From: Prevotellaceae bacterium
GTDB taxonomy: Bacteria; Bacteroidota; Bacteroidia; Bacteroidales; UBA932
Length of the DNA stretch: 5,093 nucleotides
NCBI GenBank assembly: GCA_031267855.1
Contig: JAIRYH010000103.1
Span: forward strand, 1 to 5,093
Direction of reading: 5' to 3'
Shown here: piece by piece, positions 1 to 5,005 of the stretch
How positions within the stretch are numbered: position 1 is the first letter of the stretch
How the letters are laid out: each line of letters opens with the position of its first letter
Position numbers and translations under genes: made by a program
Notes under the pieces: generated by a model
Database searches by the model: none
What the model was told of the DNA's origin: nothing
What the model saw: the letters and a program-made list of their open reading frames with translations, nothing else

Positions 1-60
1 AAGTTCATAATTTTTCTTCTTTTGCACGCTGTGTTACAAATTCTTTGCCAAACCCTAAAG

Positions 61-76
61 AATGACAGAATGACAC
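61..76. repeat. Tandem octamer, two copies
   Basis: AATGACAG at 61-68 is followed directly by AATGACAC at 69-76, a two-copy 8-bp tandem repeat with one final-base difference. It lies just before the AATTAGG run. With only two copies it may be chance, but it fits the low-complexity character of this spacer. Confidence 0.45.
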
Positions 77-83
77 ATACAGA

Positions 84-118
84 AATTAAGAATTAGGAAT
101 TAGGAATTAGGAATTAAG
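84..118. repeat. AATTAGG heptamer tandem array, five units
   Basis: Five contiguous 7-bp units are visible: AATTAAG (84-90), three identical AATTAGG (91-111) and AATTAAG (112-118). The two outer units share the same A-for-G variant, so the array is symmetric in its variants. There is no spacer between units, so this is a microsatellite-like simple repeat and not a CRISPR. Slippage during replication is the likely origin. No function is evident. Confidence 0.85.
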
Positions 119-120
119 AC

Positions 121-135
121 AAGCATCCGGTGCTT
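121..135. repeat. Small hairpin AAGCA/TGCTT
   Basis: AAGCA (121-125) pairs perfectly with TGCTT (131-135), and T126-G130 can add a wobble pair, leaving a three-base loop. No T-run follows, so a terminator role is weak. It could be the remnant end of a transcription unit lying to the left. Confidence 0.35.
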
Positions 136-140
136 ATACT

Positions 141-160
141 TCCGTCATTGCGTGGACGGA
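141..160. repeat. Hairpin TCCGTC/GACGGA
   Basis: TCCGTC (141-146) and GACGGA (155-160) form a perfect 6-bp stem around an 8-base loop (147-154). The segment contains GTCATTGCG, which resembles dispersed intergenic repeats I have seen in many bacterial genomes; that resemblance is inference. It sits between the heptamer array and the larger inverted repeat. Confidence 0.45.
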
Positions 161-178
161 CGGCAGGCGCAGTCATAA

Positions 179-266
179 GTTGAGCGTTGAAAGTTGAGCG
201 TTGAAAGCTGGCTTATGCTATTACGCGCTTCGCGCAACTTTCAACTTTCAACTTTCAACTTTCAAC
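179..266. repeat. Large inverted repeat made of GTTGAAA/CAACTTT heptamers
   Basis: The left arm (179-207) is four heptamers alternating GTTGAGC and GTTGAAA, plus one G, which also makes two perfect 14-bp direct copies at 178-191 and 192-205. The right arm (238-266) lies within CAACTTT repeats running from 235 to 266 and is the reverse complement of the left. Pairing 179-207 with 238-266 gives a 29-bp stem; the only departures are the two GC dinucleotides of the left arm facing TT (one G-T wobble and one C-T mismatch each). Inside the loop lies a second perfect stem, GCGC-TTC-GCGC (225-235). It looks like a non-coding mobile or REP/MITE-like repeat, though no target-site duplication or transposase was seen. 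It ends 74 bp before the first start codon. Confidence 0.8.
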
Positions 267-286
267 AATTCCATGTTGCCCTGTGG

Positions 287-317
287 TCTGTAAATCGAAA
301 TTGTTTTTGTATCTTCG
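287..317 (+). promoter_or_regulatory. Possible Bacteroidota-type promoter for the GNAT-like gene
   Basis: TATCTTCG at 310-317 is one base from the TAnnTTTG -7 consensus. A weak -33 candidate, TCTG at 287-290, lies 19 bp upstream, which is an acceptable spacing. Transcription would begin only some 15-20 bases before the ATG at 341. The -33 match is poor, so this is a suggestion. Confidence 0.35.
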
Positions 318-340
318 CATCGCAAAAAAGAGCCAAATCT

Positions 341-1456
341 ATGGTAACAATAAAAGAGGTTACGTCCAAAAAAGAACTGAAACGCTTTGTCCGGTTTCCT
401 TTTTCGCTGTACAAAGCCCATCCCTGCTGGGTACCGCCGCTTCTGGCGGATGAGATGAAAACCCTGGACAGGGAGCGGAATCCTTCGTTTGAATTTTCCG
501 AGGCGGCATATTTCCTGGCATATAAGGACGGAAAGCCGGTGGGGCGCGTGGCGGGCATCATCAACCACAAGGCAAATGCCACGTGGAACAGCAAGCTGAC
601 CCGATTCGGGTGGCTGGACTTCACGGACGACGGGGAGGTGTCGCGCGCACTGCTGGAAACCGTTGAGGCATGGGGCAAAACCAGGGGCATGGAAGGCATG
701 CACGGTCCCCTGGGCTTCACCGATTTTGACCCCGAAGGAATGCTGGTGGACGGATTTGAAAAAATGCCGTCGATTGTCGGGAAGTACAATTATCCCTACT
801 ATCCCGTCCACATGGAGCAGCTCGGCTACGTGAAGTCGGTGGACTGGCTGCAGTATCGCTTTCCCGCGTCGCAGCCGGTGCCGGAAAAACTGGAACGCGT
901 CAACCGCATCATCAGCCAGAAATATAAACTGCGCACCTGCATCTTCAAAACCCGCAGGGAAACGGTAGCGTATGCGCAGAAACTGTTCGATACGGTCAAT
1001 AAATCGTTCGTCGACATCTATGGCTTCTCTGCCCTGACGCAAAAGCAGGTGGATTATTATGTGAAAAATTTCTTCTCGTTTATCCGTCCCGAGCTGGTGT
1101 GTTTTGTGATTGACGAGAAAGACGAGGTCGTCGGCTTCGGGGTCAACATGCCCACCCTGTCGCATGCGTTCCGGAAGGCAAAGGGACGGCTGTTTCCGTT
1201 CGGATGGGCATATATTTTACGCGCCCTCAGCCACTACGACACCATTGATTTATATATTAACGGCGTGCATCCCGACTGGCACAACCGCGGCATCCATTCG
1301 CTGTATTATGTGGCGTTGAACAATGAGTTCATCCGCCACGGCGTGACCACCGCCATTGCCACCCCGCAGCTGGAAGGTAATATCAACGCGGTGGGTATCT
1401 GGGAAAACTACGAAAAAGAACTGTACATGCGGACGCGATGCTATATCAAGCATTGA
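341..1456 (+). CDS. GNAT-like N-acetyltransferase family protein, specific function unknown
   Basis: A 371-residue soluble protein with no signal peptide or membrane segment. It reads as two acetyltransferase-like halves. In the N-terminal half, residues 56-76 (AYFLAYKDGKPVGRVAGIIN) resemble the central GNAT strands, followed by a highly patterned stretch around 121-136 (HGPLGFTDFDPEGMLV) and NYPYYP at 150-155. In the C-terminal half, 251-270 (ELVCFVIDEKDEVVGFGVNM) again looks like GNAT strands. HPDWHNRGIH (310-319) stands where the acetyl-CoA pyrophosphate loop (Q/R-x-x-G-x-G/A) would be, and EGNINAVGIWENY near the end matches the Asn/Tyr-containing last helix. Such proteins of about 370 residues are common and uncharacterised in Bacteroidota; the substrate is unknown. 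The ATG at 341 is chosen because the frame, although open back to 194, would otherwise run through the heptamer inverted repeat, and conserved-looking sequence begins at MVTIKEV. It is separated from its neighbours and probably transcribed alone. Confidence 0.85.
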   Translation: MVTIKEVTSKKELKRFVRFPFSLYKAHPCWVPPLLADEMKTLDRERNPSFEFSEAAYFLAYKDGKPVGRVAGIINHKANATWNSKLTRFGWLDFTDDGEVSRALLETVEAWGKTRGMEGMHGPLGFTDFDPEGMLVDGFEKMPSIVGKYNYPYYPVHMEQLGYVKSVDWLQYRFPASQPVPEKLERVNRIISQKYKLRTCIFKTRRETVAYAQKLFDTVNKSFVDIYGFSALTQKQVDYYVKNFFSFIRPELVCFVIDEKDEVVGFGVNMPTLSHAFRKAKGRLFPFGWAYILRALSHYDTIDLYINGVHPDWHNRGIHSLYYVALNNEFIRHGVTTAIATPQLEGNINAVGIWENYEKELYMRTRCYIKH

Positions 1457-1502
1457 GCGCCGGCTGACGCCACGGCGGTGCTTGCTGCGGCTCACAGACC
1501 CC

Positions 1503-1540
1503 GCCCCGGGCCGCTCTTCCGAAGGCGAAAGGCCGGGGGC
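1503..1540. repeat. GC-rich imperfect inverted repeat
   Basis: GCCCCGGGCC (1503-1512) pairs with GGCCGGGGGC (1531-1540), ten positions with one G-G mismatch. The 18-base loop contains a small CTTC/GAAG stem (1516-1524). The surrounding DNA (about 1457-1565) is unusually GC-rich for an intergenic spacer here. No T-run follows, so a classical terminator is unlikely. A dispersed palindromic repeat is possible. Confidence 0.5.
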
Positions 1541-1585
1541 AGTTTCCGGCGGCGCAGCAGAGGGGAATACGTGTAAAACAGTTTT

Positions 1586-1604
1586 CTGCCCTGCAGTTTT
1601 TTTT
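1586..1604 (+). terminator. Possible short intrinsic terminator after the GNAT-like gene
   Basis: CTGC (1586-1589) and GCAG (1593-1596) form a 4-bp stem around CCT and are followed at once by eight T residues (1597-1604). The T-tract is strong but the stem is short, and it lies 130 bp after the stop codon. It may instead only be AT-rich DNA upstream of the next promoter. Confidence 0.3.
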
Positions 1605-1635
1605 CAAAAAATTATACCAACTCAAAAATTATTTG

Positions 1636-1643
1636 CATCTTTG
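1636..1643 (+). promoter_or_regulatory. Possible -7 element for the ABC ATPase gene
   Basis: CATCTTTG at 1636-1643 differs from TAnnTTTG by one base and lies 21 bp before the ATG at 1665, within AT-rich DNA. I see no good TTTG at the -33 position, only A/T-rich sequence. Transcription would start close to 1650, giving a very short leader. Confidence 0.35.
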
Positions 1644-1664
1644 TCCTACATTTTTAATTGATTT

Positions 1665-2372
1665 ATGGAAAAAGCAGAATTAATTCGTATCGCCGACCTC
1701 AAAAAAATCTATCAGGTCGGCACGCAGGAAGTGCGCGCGCTCAACGGAGTATCGCTGGCTATTCGCAAAAATGAATACGTCGCCATTATGGGACCATCCG
1801 GTTCCGGGAAATCCACATTGATGAATATCCTGGGCTGCCTCGATACGCCTACCGCCGGCAGCTATGTCCTTAACGGCACCGACGTAAGCCACATGGACGA
1901 TAATGCACTGGCGGAAGTGCGCAATAAGGAAATCGGTTTTGTATTCCAGTCGTTCAACCTGCTGCCGCGCTACTCGGCGCTGGATAACGTGGGGTTGCCG
2001 CTTATCTATGCAGGCATTTCAAAAAATGAACGCTACCAGCGCGCCCAGGGCGCCTTGCAGAATGTCGATTTGCTCAACCGGCAGGATCATAAGCCCAATG
2101 AACTTTCCGGCGGGCAGCGCCAGCGGGTAGCCGTAGCCCGCGCACTGGTCAATAATCCCTCCATCATATTAGCCGATGAGCCTACCGGAAACCTCGACAC
2201 CAAAACGTCCATAGACATCATGAACCTGTTTGAAGACATTTATGAAAAAGGCAATACGATTATTGTGGTTACGCACGAAGAAGACATTGCCCTGCATGCG
2301 CGGCGCATCATTCGCCTGCGCGACGGCGTCATCGAAAACGACGAAGAAAACCCCAATCCCGTAAAAGGATAG
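1665..2372 (+). CDS. ABC transporter ATP-binding protein, LolD/MacB (COG1136) type
   Basis: A complete 235-residue nucleotide-binding subunit. Walker A is GPSGSGKST (43-51), the Q-loop glutamine is Q95 in [10 protein letters not shown], the signature is LSGGQ (147-151), Walker B is IILADE (167-172) with catalytic E172, the D-loop is GNLD (175-178) and the switch histidine is H204 in VVTHE. All key residues are present, so it should be an active ATPase. Subfamily marks such as [15 protein letters not shown] and DEPTGNLD place it with the mechanotransmission-type ATPases (LolD, MacB, FtsE-like), which partner FtsX/MacB-like permeases rather than energising ordinary import. It would sit on the inner face of the cytoplasmic membrane. 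No permease is encoded here, so its partner must lie elsewhere and the substrate cannot be told; lipoprotein release, macrolide or peptide export are all possible. The C-terminal tail is short and acidic. No gene symbol is given because LolD and MacB-like members cannot be separated by eye. Confidence 0.93.
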   Translation: MEKAELIRIADLKKIYQVGTQEVRALNGVSLAIRKNEYVAIMGPSGSGKSTLMNILGCLDTPTAGSYVLNGTDVSHMDDNALAEVRNKEIGFVFQSFNLLPRYSALDNVGLPLIYAGISKNERYQRAQGALQNVDLLNRQDHKPNELSGGQRQRVAVARALVNNPSIILADEPTGNLDTKTSIDIMNLFEDIYEKGNTIIVVTHEEDIALHARRIIRLRDGVIENDEENPNPVKG

Positions 2373-2383
2373 CGACGATCGAA

Positions 2384-2408
2384 CACACCTAACACACCTA
2401 ACACCTAA
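2384..2408. repeat. CACACCTAA tandem repeat in the spacer
   Basis: CACACCTAA occurs twice in tandem (2384-2392 and 2393-2401), followed by a shortened CACCTAA (2402-2408). It fills most of the 45-bp gap between the ABC ATPase stop and the adenosyltransferase start. It is probably slippage-generated. It sits directly ahead of the start codon, so copy-number change could alter leader length, but no regulatory role is shown. Confidence 0.7.
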
Positions 2409-2417
2409 ATACCTGAA

Positions 2418-2960
2418 ATGAAAATATACACTAAAACCGGTGATAAGGGCACCACTGCATTGATTGGCGGCGTGCGCGTTTCAAAAGACTCACCGCAAGT
2501 AGGAGCTTATGGCGCGGTGGACGAGCTTATCTCATGGATAGGCGTACTGCGGGCCTGTAACCTTTCCGAATCATACGCCGCCCTGTTGCGCCGCATTCAG
2601 GAATGCCTGATGACCTGTACCGCCCTGCTTGCCGCCGGCGACAACACGAAGAAAAAATTGCCGGTCGTTGCCGAAAACGATATAAAAGCGCTGGAAAAAG
2701 CGATCGACTCGATGCAAAGCGGCTTGCCGCCGCTCAAGTCATTCATTTTGCCTTCCGCACCGCAAATAGCCGCATTCTGCCATGTAGCACGCAGCGTATG
2801 CCGCCGCGCCGAACGTTGCGCCGTCGCCGTTTCGTACCAGGCTACCCTGAACGAAAACGTGCTTGTTTACCTCAACCGTTTGTCCGATTTTCTTTTTACC
2901 CTCGCCCGCCGGTTTTCCGCCGACAACGGAACCCCCGATGATTACTGGCTGCCTGAATAA
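2418..2960 (+). CDS. Cob(I)alamin adenosyltransferase, PduO type
   Basis: A 180-residue cytoplasmic enzyme that transfers the 5'-deoxyadenosyl group from ATP to cob(I)alamin (or cobinamide/cobyrinate forms), producing the coenzyme B12 used by mutases such as methylmalonyl-CoA mutase. The N-terminal ATP-binding motif is TKTGDKGTT (5-13), followed by GGVRVSKD (17-24) and AYGAVDEL (30-37); D35 and its context match the acidic residue of the PduO active site. The C-terminal half has ARSVCRRAER (124-133) with the conserved arginines and glutamate, then VYLNRLSDFLFTLAR (150-164), the family's last helix. Length is typical for stand-alone PduO enzymes; there is no added domain. It starts 45 bp after the ABC ATPase with no clear promoter of its own, so cotranscription is likely though function is unrelated. 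No cobalamin riboswitch could be recognised upstream. No other B12 gene is present in the window. Confidence 0.94.
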   Translation: MKIYTKTGDKGTTALIGGVRVSKDSPQVGAYGAVDELISWIGVLRACNLSESYAALLRRIQECLMTCTALLAAGDNTKKKLPVVAENDIKALEKAIDSMQSGLPPLKSFILPSAPQIAAFCHVARSVCRRAERCAVAVSYQATLNENVLVYLNRLSDFLFTLARRFSADNGTPDDYWLPE

Positions 2961-3220
2961 GGCGATGGAACAAAGTCGTATTTTCAACTATACGGGCTCT
3001 TACCGGTACACTAACGATGCCGGTCGTGAAGATGGGTTTGGCATTGACTGTAACGGCGGGACAGCTACTTGCAACGCTCAAACGTTACACAATGCCGGTG
3101 ACAGCGGCCACCGCGCAGTCGTCCGTTGCTACCGCCAGCTGTAATTTTTATTCAGATAATCCGTGTGCCGCAACGCATGGCGCAGCCGGCCGGGTTTCGC
3201 TGTGCAGACAGGCAAGTTCT
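2961..3220. other. GC-rich gene-free stretch, possible gene remnant
   Basis: Between the adenosyltransferase stop and the terminator at 3221 no recognisable protein is encoded. Base composition resembles the coding parts of the window rather than the AT-rich spacers. Two short open frames exist: 59 residues from an ATG at 2965, and 80 residues from 3017 that runs into and past the terminator hairpin. Neither gives a sequence I recognise. The second begins with a hydrophobic stretch (MGLALTVTAGQLLATL) that could be chance or a decayed membrane protein. A weak hairpin (ACAGC 3101-3105 with GCTGT 3138-3142, then AATTTTTA) might end the adenosyltransferase transcript. Confidence 0.5.
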
Positions 3221-3253
3221 AAGGTATGCCCCAATTTACGGGCATACTTTATA
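3221..3253 (+). terminator. Intrinsic terminator downstream of the adenosyltransferase unit
   Basis: AAGGTATGCCC (3221-3231) pairs with GGGCATACTTT (3240-3250), an 11-bp stem with one G-T wobble around the 8-base loop CAATTTAC. The descending strand ends in TTT and continues into TTATAAAA, so the U-tract is modest. The G+C-rich closing of the loop and the switch from GC-rich to AT-rich DNA at this point support a transcript end. It is the best hairpin terminator in the window. Confidence 0.7.
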
Positions 3254-3344
3254 AAATGATAAACCAAATAAAGTTATTCACATATTCCCTGGACAATAAC
3301 TCAATTATTTATGTAAATTTATCAACTGAATAATCCATGCGCTA

Positions 3345-3374
3345 TTTGATTATCTCGATTTTTTATTATATTTT
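3345..3374 (+). promoter_or_regulatory. Bacteroidota-type promoter for the DUF2795-like/trkA operon
   Basis: TTTG at 3345-3348 and TATATTTT at 3367-3374 (one base from TAnnTTTG) are spaced 18 bp apart, close to the usual distance. Transcription would start near 3380, leaving a leader of about 50 bases before the ATG at 3432. A 5-bp hairpin, ATCCC (3379-3383) with GGGAT (3391-3395), would lie at the very start of this leader. The whole 3251-3431 stretch is AT-rich and contains no gene. Confidence 0.5.
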
Positions 3375-3431
3375 CGTAATCCCAATTTTAGGGATAAATT
3401 ATTTAAGTATCTCACAATAAACCGTTACTCT

Positions 3432-3653
3432 ATGTATTGGACTCTTGAATTAGCCTCTAAATTAGAAGACGCCCCCTGGCCGGCGACAAAAGATGAATTG
3501 ATTGATTTTGCAACACGTTCGGGCTCGCCGTTAGAAGTAATTGAAAATTTACAGGAATTGGAGGACGATGGCGAAGTGTATGACAGCATTGAAGATATTT
3601 GGCCGGATTATCCCAGTAAAGAAGACTTCTTCTTCAATGAAGAAGAGTACTGA
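3432..3653 (+). CDS. Small acidic DUF2795-like protein
   Basis: A 73-residue protein beginning MYWTLELASKLEDAPWPATK and ending in an aromatic and acidic tail (DFFFNEEEY). I count 22 acidic and 4 basic residues, a net charge near -18. There is no signal peptide or membrane segment, so it should be cytosolic. The pattern A-P-W-P-A-T-K-x-E-L-I-D-x-A, then S-G-x-P-x-x-V-I-E-N-L, then a D/E-rich stretch and IWPDYP, matches my memory of the DUF2795 family in Bacteroidota; the family's role is unknown to me. The first half resembles a small helical bundle. Its stop codon lies 2 bp before the trkA start, so the two are almost certainly cotranscribed and may be translationally coupled, hinting at a link to potassium uptake or to control of TrkA. 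That link is inference from position only. Confidence 0.85.
   Translation: MYWTLELASKLEDAPWPATKDELIDFATRSGSPLEVIENLQELEDDGEVYDSIEDIWPDYPSKEDFFFNEEEY
3627..3647 (+). promoter_or_regulatory. Hairpin ahead of the trkA start codon
   Basis: CTTCTTC (3629-3635) and GAAGAAG (3639-3645) form a perfect 7-bp stem with an AAT loop, extended by a T-A and a T-G pair to 3627-3647. It lies in the last codons of the upstream gene and ends 8 bp before the trkA ATG. Ribosomes finishing the small protein would melt it, which would make trkA translation depend on upstream translation. It could also be a by-product of the Phe/Glu-rich tail (TTC and GAA/GAG codons). Confidence 0.35.
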
Positions 3654-3655
3654 TT

Positions 3656-5005
3656 ATGAAAATTGTTATCGGCGGCGCCGGCGAAATAGGCAGTCACCTC
3701 GCCGAACTGCTCAGCAACGAGCGACACCAAATCACAGTAATTGATCACGACGAAACGCGCTTGCGCCATGTGGCGGAAGTGGCGGATTTAATTACCGTAG
3801 CAGGTGTTACTACTTCCATTGCCACGTTGCAGCAGGCGCAGGTGCAGAAAGCGGATTTGTACATTGCCGTGAGCCCTGCCGAAGAGCAGGACATGAATAT
3901 CGTCAGCGCCTCGCTGGCAAAAAAACTGGGTGCACGGAAGTCTATTGCCCGCATTAACAATGGCGAATACCTGCAGGATGACAATCAGGCGATGTTTGTT
4001 GATTTGGGGATTGACTATTTATTTTATCCGGAAAAAATTGCAGCGGGCGAAATTGACAGATTGCTGGAACAGTCCTATACCAACGAAATAATGGAATTTT
4101 CCGGCGGGAAACTGCAGCTGTTAACATTCAAGCTGGAAGAAGATTCTCCGCTGGTAAATAAAAAAGTTTCGGAACTGACATTTGATATAACCAAACTGCT
4201 CTACCGGGTGCTGGCTATTTCACGTAACGGCGAAACGATTATCCCGGACAGCACTTGCGACTTCCGCGTAAATGACATTATCTATATCATTGTCGAACGC
4301 GGCGGCATTGACGAAGCCCTGTCCCATTCCGGTAAAAAAATTATTGATGTACACAACGTGATGATACTTGGCGGAACGCGCATGGCGGAAATGATTGCAA
4401 AAAAAATCGAACAGCATGTAACATCGCTCAAGCTGATAGAACCCGACCGCGAACGCAGCGAGGAACTGGCGGAACTGTTGCCGCACACGCTCATCATCAA
4501 TGGCGATGTACACAACACCGACTTGCTGGAAGAAGAAGACCTGCGCCACATGGACGCATTTGTAGCGGTGTCGGGAAATTCCGCAACCAATATTCTTTCA
4601 TGCGTCATTGCAAAACGGCTGGGCGTGCAAAAAACCATTGCCGAAATTGAAAACATGGAATACATCAAGTTGGCCGAGAGCCTGGGCATTGACACGGTTA
4701 TCAATAAAAAAATGATTACGGCCGCCCGTATTTTCCGCTTCACCATGAGGCATTACGTACAGTCTATAAAATACCTGAGCGGGCTTAACGCCGAATTGAT
4801 GGAGTTTATTGTGAAGCCCGGAAGCGCCGTTACAAAAGGAAAAATACGCGATATTGACTTCCCGGAGGAGGCTATTATAGGCGGCTTCGTGCGCGGCAAC
4901 ACCACCTCCATTGCCATTGGCGACAGCCAGATTCAGGCATACGACCGCGTGGTGGTGCTGGCATTGCCTAATTCCATAAATAAAGTGAACCGGTTTTTTG
5001 AATAG
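3656..5005 (+). CDS. trkA: Trk system potassium uptake protein TrkA
   Basis: A complete 449-residue cytoplasmic regulator, close to the 458 residues of the Escherichia coli protein. TrkA binds the cytoplasmic side of the TrkH/TrkG potassium channel and gates it in response to nucleotides (NAD(H), ATP/ADP). Two RCK modules are in tandem. RCK_N 1 (about 1-118) has the Rossmann motif GAGEIG (7-12) and the ribose-binding acid D30 in VIDHD. RCK_C 1 covers about 145-225. RCK_N 2 (about 233-350) has GGTRMA (239-244), acid E262 in LIEPD, and GD-VHNTDLL. RCK_C 2 covers about 370-449 with IIGGFVRGN. The second glycine motif is degenerate (Thr and Ala replace the second and third Gly). The ATG at 3656 lies 2 bp after the DUF2795-like gene, with no Shine-Dalgarno; coupling is likely. 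The trkH partner is not seen in the window; it may follow just beyond the right edge. Confidence 0.96.
   Translation: MKIVIGGAGEIGSHLAELLSNERHQITVIDHDETRLRHVAEVADLITVAGVTTSIATLQQAQVQKADLYIAVSPAEEQDMNIVSASLAKKLGARKSIARINNGEYLQDDNQAMFVDLGIDYLFYPEKIAAGEIDRLLEQSYTNEIMEFSGGKLQLLTFKLEEDSPLVNKKVSELTFDITKLLYRVLAISRNGETIIPDSTCDFRVNDIIYIIVERGGIDEALSHSGKKIIDVHNVMILGGTRMAEMIAKKIEQHVTSLKLIEPDRERSEELAELLPHTLIINGDVHNTDLLEEEDLRHMDAFVAVSGNSATNILSCVIAKRLGVQKTIAEIENMEYIKLAESLGIDTVINKKMITAARIFRFTMRHYVQSIKYLSGLNAELMEFIVKPGSAVTKGKIRDIDFPEEAIIGGFVRGNTTSIAIGDSQIQAYDRVVVLALPNSINKVNRFFE

Larger units (their letters stand above)
1..340. other. Gene-free, repeat-rich intergenic region
   Basis: No convincing coding sequence lies here on either strand. 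The stretch holds, in order, a tandem octamer (61-76), a heptamer run (84-118), two small hairpins (121-135 and 141-160), a large heptamer-based inverted repeat (179-266) and a promoter-like site before the first gene. An ATG on the minus strand at 8-6 follows an A-rich leader and could start a divergent gene running off the left edge, but only two full codons and part of a third are visible, so it cannot be called. Confidence 0.7.

Noticed and set aside
1..8. Start of a divergent minus-strand gene at the left edge
   Set aside because: Only an ATG with an A-rich leader is visible; two full codons cannot support a gene call.
84..266. CRISPR array
   Set aside because: The repeats are 7 bp and contiguous with no unique spacers, and no cas gene is present.
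194..340. A 49-residue N-terminal extension of the GNAT-like protein, starting at ATG-like position 194 (TTG-type start region)
   Set aside because: The extension is encoded by the heptamer inverted repeat and the putative promoter, is cysteine/phenylalanine-rich and repeat-like, and conserved-looking sequence begins at the ATG at 341.
248..1165. Long open frames on the minus strand opposite the GNAT-like gene (also 262-789)
   Set aside because: They are antisense shadows of a convincing + strand gene; the translations are His/Arg/Phe-rich or Ser-rich with no recognisable domain.
2373..2417. Cobalamin riboswitch controlling the adenosyltransferase
   Set aside because: The 45-bp spacer is too short for a cobalamin aptamer and is mostly a simple repeat; no B12-box-like sequence was recognised.
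3101..3150. Second terminator (ACAGC/GCTGT with AATTTTTA)
   Set aside because: Only 5 bp of stem with a 32-base loop; much weaker than the hairpin at 3221-3250.
3017..3259. An 80-residue + strand frame with a hydrophobic start
   Set aside because: It runs through the terminator hairpin at 3221-3250, matches nothing I recognise, and has no promoter or leader; kept only as a possible remnant.
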